From assembly GCA_945865695.1 (NCBI GenBank), contig CAMBFX010000004.1:1-48191 (forward strand): a stretch of DNA of 48,191 nucleotides, written 5' to 3'. Origin of the DNA: Chryseobacterium gleum (GTDB lineage: Bacteria; Bacteroidota; Bacteroidia; Flavobacteriales_D; UBA2798). Position 1 is the stretch's first letter, and each line of letters opens with the position of its first letter. Shown here piece by piece: positions 43,622 to 48,191 of the stretch. Under the pieces are notes generated by a model. The model made no database searches and had not been told where the DNA came from. It saw nothing but the letters and a program-made list of their open reading frames with translations. The translations under genes were made by a program, and so were the position numbers.

Positions 43622-43629
43622 TAGTTTTG
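43622..43629 (+). promoter_or_regulatory. Putative -7 element for lptD
   Basis: TAGTTTTG, with TTTC 21 bp upstream (43597-43600). It is 43 bp before the TTG start at 43672 and 94 bp before ATG 43723. A minus-strand TAATTTTG at 43661-43654 could serve the amidase operon. Confidence 0.45.
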
Positions 43630-43671
43630 CAGCAGAATAAAAATTTCACCTTACAAAATTAACCAGCAGAT

Positions 43672-46242
43672 TTGCCTTTTAATCACCGAATCATACAACT
43701 TTTCCCCTCTGTCGTGTTGATAATGACCTTTCTTTCATTGTCTATGCTAGTTTTTGCGCAATCCGACTCACTAAAAACAGATACTTTAAGAGACGAATCG
43801 TTAAAATCTGAAATTTATTACAACGCTCGCGATTCTATTCGAATTGATATCAAAAAACAAATCGTTTACCTCTATGGTGAAGCATCGGTAGAGTATGAAG
43901 AAGCACATCTAACAGCAGCCTACATGGAAGTTTCGATGGGTGAAGACAAAGTTTATGCCAGAGCAGAAAAAGACAGCACAGGAAAATTGATTGGCAAACC
44001 TGTTTTTGATGATGGAACACAAGCTTTGACCATGGAAGAAATCACTTATAATCTAAAAACAAAACGAGGTGTGATTCATGAAGTTTTTATGCAGGAAGGT
44101 GAAAGTTTTATTCACATGGGAATTTCTAAAAAGCAATCCAACGATGAAGTTCATTTACGCGATGGAAAATATACTACTTGTAATTTAGAAGATCCACATT
44201 ATTATTTTCATTTGAGTAAAGCCATTATGATTCCAGATGATAAAATTGTTTCGGGGCCGGTAAATTTGGTGATTGCTGATGTTCCTACTCCACTAGGTTT
44301 GCCTTTTGGATTTTTTCCCAATAAAAAAAGAGAATCAAAGGGAATTATTATTCCCACTTATGGAGAATCTCCAGGTTTAGGATTTTATTTATTGAATGCT
44401 GGATACTATTTTCCTATTGGTAAAAAAATGGATATGCAGATTTTGGGTGATATTTATTCGAGAGGAAGTTGGGGAGCGAAAACGATTATGCGATACAATA
44501 ACAAATATCATTATAATGGAAATTTTAATTTGTCGTATACTAACATTAAACGTAGCGATAGAGAATTTCCAGATTTTAGTATTAGCCGAGAGTTTTTTAT
44601 TCGTTGGACACATAATCAAGATCCCAAATCAAGACCCAATAGTCGATTTTCTGCCAATGTAAATGCAGGAACAAGTAGTAATTTCCGGAATAATTTCAAT
44701 ACAAGTTTAAATGATTATTTATCGAATACATTCCAATCAAATATCTCTTATTACTATTCCATTCCCAATAAACCGATGAACTTTACGGTCAATGCACGAC
44801 ATAATCAGAACAACGTAAATCATATTGTCAATTTCACCTTACCTGAATTTACTTATAATGTAAATCGAATTTTCCCATTCAAAAAAATAAATACCAATGG
44901 GAAAAAGAATCCTTTTATAGATGCATATCAAAATTTTGGTGTGAGTTTTTCTACCAATTTTAGAAATGATGTAACGATTGCCGATTCTTTGATAGATATT
45001 AATAATTTAGATCGTGTTTTTAATACGATGCGCAATGGTGTGCGACATAATGCGGCAGCATCTACTACTTTAAAATTAGCGAATGGTAAATTTACTTTTA
45101 ATCCTTCGGCTACGTTTACAGAAAGATGGTATTTTCAAACTTTGAATAAAACGTATGATGCACTTTCAGAATCATTAGTAACCGATACAATAAGTGGATT
45201 TGCTCGAGCGCATGAATACAGCATCAATGCGGCATTGACTACTAAATTGTATGGAATGTATAAATCTACAGGTAAAAAACAAACCACATTGCGACATGTT
45301 TTAACTCCAGCCATTACTGCACAATACCGTCCAGATTTTAATTCAAATATTACAGGTTCATTTGGCCCGAATGATAATATTGTTATGAATTATTCTCCTT
45401 ATGATATAGGTATTTTTGGAAAACCTGCCAATGGAGAAATCGGTTCGATGGGAATTTCTATCATCAATAATATTGAGATGAAAAGAAAATCATCTAAGGA
45501 TACTGTTACGGGTTATAAAAAAACGATGATCATTGAAAATTTCTCTATGAATACGAATTATAATTTCTTGCGAGATTCTTTGAATTTATCGAGTATTAAT
45601 TTATCGGGAAGAACAAATCTTTTTAAGAATGTGGGAATCGTTTATTCTGGGGCGATAGATCCGTATATTTATAATAATGGAGTAATCACAGGAGAATTGA
45701 TGATTCAAAATGGACAAGGAATTGGAAAATTTGCCAGAAATGATGTGGCCATTTCTACAAGATTGAAGAGTAAATCGAAGAACACAACCGTAACTTCGAC
45801 CCCTTTGACAGGTTCAGGAACCGGGGTTTCGACAAGCTCAACCTCCGTGGATGAATTAGAAATGAATGAAGTGAATCAAAACAGAAATGGCTATGTGGAT
45901 TTCAATATTCCATGGACATTAAATTTGAATTTTGTTTTTCGTTCTTCACGAGCGTTCAGTAACGGACAAGATACTTTAGTTTTTTCACAAGCGATTACAT
46001 TTGATGGAGACATTTCATTAACCAAAAACTGGAAAGTTGGTTTCATGTCGGGATATGATTTTGTGCAGCAAAAAATAACACCAACTGAAATTACCGTTTA
46101 TCGCGATTTACATTGCTGGGAAGCACAATTTAGAATTATTCCCTTTGGCGTATTGAAAAGTTACTCTATTCAAATCAATGTGAAGTCATCGTTGTTGCAA
46201 GATTTGAAGTTGCAACGGAGACGGAGTTGGTACGACAATTAA
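43672..46242 (+). CDS. lptD: LPS-assembly protein LptD (Bacteroidota type)
   Basis: 856 residues from the TTG at 43672. The signal peptide ends LVFAQ. The N-terminal OstA/LptA-like domain (residues 40-190: KKQIVYLYGEASVEYEEAHL) is followed by the LptD barrel; GGPVNLVIADVPTPLG-type and GIIIPTYGESPGLGFYLLNAGYYFP segments are characteristic of the plug/barrel start. It inserts LPS in the outer leaflet of the outer membrane. ATG 43723 is an alternative start but gives a shorter signal peptide. A Thr/Ser/Gly-rich insertion about residues 708-727 matches a dispersed repeat (45792-45850). Confidence 0.88.
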   Translation: MPFNHRIIQLFPSVVLIMTFLSLSMLVFAQSDSLKTDTLRDESLKSEIYYNARDSIRIDIKKQIVYLYGEASVEYEEAHLTAAYMEVSMGEDKVYARAEKDSTGKLIGKPVFDDGTQALTMEEITYNLKTKRGVIHEVFMQEGESFIHMGISKKQSNDEVHLRDGKYTTCNLEDPHYYFHLSKAIMIPDDKIVSGPVNLVIADVPTPLGLPFGFFPNKKRESKGIIIPTYGESPGLGFYLLNAGYYFPIGKKMDMQILGDIYSRGSWGAKTIMRYNNKYHYNGNFNLSYTNIKRSDREFPDFSISREFFIRWTHNQDPKSRPNSRFSANVNAGTSSNFRNNFNTSLNDYLSNTFQSNISYYYSIPNKPMNFTVNARHNQNNVNHIVNFTLPEFTYNVNRIFPFKKINTNGKKNPFIDAYQNFGVSFSTNFRNDVTIADSLIDINNLDRVFNTMRNGVRHNAAASTTLKLANGKFTFNPSATFTERWYFQTLNKTYDALSESLVTDTISGFARAHEYSINAALTTKLYGMYKSTGKKQTTLRHVLTPAITAQYRPDFNSNITGSFGPNDNIVMNYSPYDIGIFGKPANGEIGSMGISIINNIEMKRKSSKDTVTGYKKTMIIENFSMNTNYNFLRDSLNLSSINLSGRTNLFKNVGIVYSGAIDPYIYNNGVITGELMIQNGQGIGKFARNDVAISTRLKSKSKNTTVTSTPLTGSGTGVSTSSTSVDELEMNEVNQNRNGYVDFNIPWTLNLNFVFRSSRAFSNGQDTLVFSQAITFDGDISLTKNWKVGFMSGYDFVQQKITPTEITVYRDLHCWEAQFRIIPFGVLKSYSIQINVKSSLLQDLKLQRRRSWYDN
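45792..45850. repeat. Dispersed repeat read in frame inside lptD
   Basis: Two related half-units beginning TTCGAC: the first (45795) is TTCGACCCCTTTGACAGG and continues to an AACCGG end, the second (45828) is TTCGACAAGCTCAACCTCCG. They encode a Ser/Thr/Gly-rich stretch between barrel strands. The sequences resemble interspersed repeats in Bacteroidota (recall only). Confidence 0.5.
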
Positions 46243-46243
46243 A

Positions 46244-46319
46244 CAGAGTGAGTGTGATTGTGAGTGCGAGAGCGGAAAACAGTACGAGAATGAGAGCGAA
46301 AGCGATGAAAGAAGAGAAG
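46244..46319. repeat. Degenerate hexanucleotide repeat (GnGnGA-like)
   Basis: About eleven purine-rich six-base units (GTGCGA, GTACGA, GAGCGA, AAGCGA) following the lptD stop. Not coding. Confidence 0.6.
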
Positions 46320-46323
46320 ATTT

Positions 46324-46444
46324 AACCGCAGAGTCGCAGAGAACAGCAGAGAAAAAAAATTCTAATCCTAAGCTTTAATAAATAGTCTTTTCATTATTAT
46401 GAATTAAGAATTAATGCCTCTGTGAACTCCGCGTCTCTGCGGTT
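46324..46444. repeat. Inverted-repeat element with GC-rich arms and AT-rich spacer
   Basis: Left arm 46324-46351 starts AACCGCAGAGTCGCAGAG; right arm 46417-46444 is its imperfect reverse complement, ending CTCTGCGGTT. The spacer of 65 bp is AT-rich with no ORF. Arms are related to the single arm at 39092-39120. This and the hexamer repeat fill most of the 263-bp gap before the gene at 46506. Confidence 0.85.
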
Positions 46445-46505
46445 TTTCTTTGGTATTTAAAATGAACTTCTATAGTTAATTCCGAAAATTCTTTACATTT
46501 ACACT

Positions 46506-47087
46506 ATGGTTTTACTACGCAAAATAATTCTCGCTACTCAATACGGACTCGCCATCACGGTTCTGATTATGGGAATTATGTTGTGGATAGGCTCAATGGA
46601 TTTTAAAAATGTTGCGCATTTTCTAGCTTTAGTTTCATTTATGACAGGATGCATTATTTTTACTTCTTGCACTTCACCTAAAATAATAACGATGAAAAAA
46701 TTCTTTCCTGCTTTAGCCTTTGCAGGTTGGTTTGCAGGAATGGGAAGTGGATTAGTTTTTTGGCAAACATTACCGATTGACGCTTGGTATTATTTTAATC
46801 TAATTCTTGTTTTAGGAATATGTTTTAGTCTTTTTGCAGAAACAGAAAACCCCGCCCGAACGACTGATTTTGTTCAGTCGGGCGGGAGTACAGCCAAAAA
46901 AGAACGCAGTGTAATTCATGTAGTAGCTTCAATAATTATTCTCATCACTCTTTTCTTTTTATCTCTTCATGTTTTAGGATTAATTGATATACGATTACCA
47001 CTTTTAATTTTGATAGCAGCAATAACGGTTCTTTTAGTGATGGTGGTAGTGAAGAATAGAAAGAGGGAGAAAATCGAAATTCAATAA
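46506..47087 (+). CDS. Multi-pass membrane protein with repeat insertion
   Basis: 193 residues with about five predicted membrane segments (residues 12-28, 36-54, 66-84, 92-110, 136-158, 163-182; one may be re-entrant) and a basic C-terminus. I do not recognise a family. It lacks a signal peptide and has no catalytic motif. Between the fourth and fifth segments lies a palindromic element (46851-46886) read in frame as NPARTTDFVQSGGS. A near-consensus TACATTTA lies 5 bp before the ATG. Its stop abuts the end of a convergent gene remnant. Confidence 0.7.
   Translation: MVLLRKIILATQYGLAITVLIMGIMLWIGSMDFKNVAHFLALVSFMTGCIIFTSCTSPKIITMKKFFPALAFAGWFAGMGSGLVFWQTLPIDAWYYFNLILVLGICFSLFAETENPARTTDFVQSGGSTAKKERSVIHVVASIIILITLFFLSLHVLGLIDIRLPLLILIAAITVLLVMVVVKNRKREKIEIQ
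46851..46886. repeat. REP-like palindrome inside a coding sequence
   Basis: CCCGCCCG-AACG-ACTGA, a 6-nt loop, then TCAGT-CGGGCGGG: a 13-bp stem with a 4-nt bulge. GC-rich in AT-rich surroundings, 36 bp long (a multiple of three), in the hydrophilic loop of the membrane protein at 46506. Confidence 0.85.
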
Positions 47088-47327
47088 TCAATCTATAATT
47101 ATTCTAGTTACCCGGCTATCATTTGGGTCCTCCTTATCATAAATTACAATACAAGAATAACCAACACAATTATTTTCTCTGCAACCAGAATATTTAATTG
47201 TTGACTTTCCGTAATAAAGTTTACCATCAACAGTAAACTTAAATTCAATTCTCTGAGTCCGACCAAAACCCTTTATTGAAATAACTTCTCCTTTTGTTTC
47301 GTTTCCGATCCATTCTCGGTTATAATT
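47088..47327 (-). pseudogene. 5'-truncated gene remnant
   Basis: Minus-strand frame open for 79 codons to a TGA at 47088. It starts after a TAG at 47330-47328 with no ATG or GTG in a usable place. The product reads YNREWIGNETKGEVISIKGF, then QRIEFKFTVDGKLYYGKSTI, then SGCRENNCVGYSC and ends VTRIIID; the F.VDGK.Y.G pattern occurs in small Bacteroidota proteins with a DUF3592-like beta domain. The missing N-terminus ends about 18 bp from an inverted-repeat element (47345-47446), so the gene was probably cut by the arrival of that element or a linked rearrangement. Confidence 0.6.
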
Positions 47328-47344
47328 CTAAAAAGTACCCGTTC

Positions 47345-47446
47345 GCGCGGATTTGCAATCCGTGCAAGAAATTTTATTAAGTAATACAATATTTGAATAT
47401 TTCATTAATTATAATTTTACCTTATGCACGGATTGCAAATCCGCGC
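47345..47446. repeat. Inverted-repeat element, perfect 22-bp arms
   Basis: Arms 47345-47366 and 47425-47446 are exact reverse complements (left arm begins GCGCGGATTTGCAATCCG). Each arm also holds a smaller palindrome, CGGATT-TGC-AATCCG. The spacer is 58 bp and AT-rich. No ORF inside. It lies between a truncated gene and the SPOR-domain gene, 16 bp before that gene's stop. Confidence 0.9.
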
Positions 47447-47462
47447 CATCTACATTCGGGAA

Positions 47463-48185
47463 TTACATCTTATAAATCCACGCATCGATTCCTTCCTTGC
47501 TTTTCAATTTTTGCAAAGTATCATTAGCCGTTTCTTCGTTTTTAAATCCACCTACGGCTGCATAAGTCATTCCATTTTTGTTTTTGATGATGGTGGCGGT
47601 ATAACCTTTGGCAATGAGATTGGAAGTTAATTTAGAGGCGTTGGATTCAACTTTGAAGCTGCCTACGATGATGTAGATGTTGCCTGAAGAAAAATTTTGT
47701 TCAAGGTTTAAAGTTTCAAGTTTAAAGTTCTTGCCCTCCGATTTAGCTATTTCCTTAATGACAGGATTAGTCTTCTCCATTTTTTTCTTATTCGTTGCAA
47801 CCGCTACTTCCTTTTTACTTGAACTAAACTTAGTAGAAGAGGCTACTAATTTTTCTTCTGGTTTTTTTTCTTCCACCGGTCGCGAGTTCGCTGTTTCTAA
47901 TTTTGGTTTTAATGTCAATGTATTTTTTGTTTCCGCTGAGGCAAAAAACGAATCAGTCATTTTACCGAAATAATCAAATGCAGAAGCAAGTTGATCTTTC
48001 ACATTAAATATTTCATACCATTCGGAGCCTCCTGGATAATAAATATCTCGATAAACCATTAAACATCCCGAATAACAAGCCACCCAAACTTCATTATTTT
48101 GACTGTCGAAAGTGATTCCGATGGGATGTTCTTTGGTTTCTTGTTGTTCGGTGACTTCGAATTTTTTCAAATCCACTTTGCTCAT
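47463..48185 (-). CDS. SPOR-domain protein, possibly N-terminally incomplete
   Basis: 240 residues from ATG 48185; the frame stays open to the window end, so the true start may lie outside. The first 60 residues include ITFDSQNNEVWVACYSGCLM, reminiscent of a propeller-like strand. The middle is Lys/Glu/Ser-rich and probably disordered. The last about 75 residues (IYIIVGSFKVESNASKLTSN to WIYKM) are a SPOR peptidoglycan-binding domain. No signal peptide is seen at this start, which supports the idea that more N-terminal sequence exists upstream. It likely acts in the periplasm at the septum. Confidence 0.75.
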   Translation of the reverse strand: MSKVDLKKFEVTEQQETKEHPIGITFDSQNNEVWVACYSGCLMVYRDIYYPGGSEWYEIFNVKDQLASAFDYFGKMTDSFFASAETKNTLTLKPKLETANSRPVEEKKPEEKLVASSTKFSSSKKEVAVATNKKKMEKTNPVIKEIAKSEGKNFKLETLNLEQNFSSGNIYIIVGSFKVESNASKLTSNLIAKGYTATIIKNKNGMTYAAVGGFKNEETANDTLQKLKSKEGIDAWIYKM

Positions 48186-48191
48186 TTTATT

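Noticed and set aside
47345-47446. Possible CRISPR or attachment site
   Set aside because: Only two arms, in inverted orientation, and no integrase nearby.

Overview
The window is an AT-rich chromosomal segment of a Bacteroidota bacterium, most likely Flavobacteriales or a close relative. Four things point there. Three proteins or remnants end in Por-type (type IX secretion, T9SS) C-terminal sorting domains. Promoters carry the Bacteroidota -7 element TAnnTTTG. Family markers of the phylum are present (GWxTD protein, archaeal-type ProRS, DUF4369-TlpA lipoproteins, the Bacteroidota form of LptD). Shine-Dalgarno-like sites are not evident. The gene content is mostly core: I see no phage, transposase, CRISPR array, rRNA or recognisable defence island.

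Layout. 1-4.5 kb: a partial TolB-like gene, a metallo-beta-lactamase-fold hydrolase, then a minus-strand group of UDP-GlcNAc 2-epimerase with a deacetylase-like protein, RadC and ribosomal protein S20. 4.6-7 kb: tRNA-Glu behind a full-consensus promoter, an unknown protein and ProRS. 7.1-12.5 kb: an accessory plus-strand block with a Gly/Asn/Tyr-rich lipoprotein, a FadL-type porin and a decayed tandem duplication of a [small lipoprotein + T9SS propeller] cassette. 12.6-25.2 kb: a zinc-ribbon coiled-coil protein and Nif3, divergent from a long plus-strand run lpxK, PNP, gatB, two TlpA-like thioredoxins, an M1 peptidase and lpxH, meeting gapA tail to tail. 25.2-30.6 kb: a 923-residue T9SS-secreted repeat protein, lipA, a beta-barrel candidate, OsmC and an unlisted 39-residue lipoprotein. 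30.7-37.6 kb: ung, an Omp85/TamA-like protein, an L,D-transpeptidase, a DUF2130 nuclease-like protein, a GWxTD protein, rlmB and a DUF6265 lipoprotein. 37.8-43.5 kb: a minus-strand run running from amidase and MlaD through a membrane Fe-S protein, a secreted protein and a HAD-like protein to a CCG Fe-S protein and a small cytosolic protein. 43.7-48.2 kb: lptD, a membrane protein, several short inverted repeats, a truncated gene remnant and a SPOR-domain protein.

Much of the window serves the cell envelope: lipid A synthesis (lpxH, lpxK), LPS export (LptD), outer-membrane protein assembly (Omp85), lipid transport (MlaD), peptidoglycan work (amidase, L,D-transpeptidase, SPOR) and surface or secreted proteins.

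The least explained features are the small GC-rich inverted-repeat elements. They lie between genes, at the broken end of a pseudogene and in frame inside two genes. Next come the collapsed lipoprotein/T9SS cassette, the low-complexity lipoprotein, and the membrane Fe-S/CCG pair of unknown redox function. I did not find a convincing wholly new multi-gene system.
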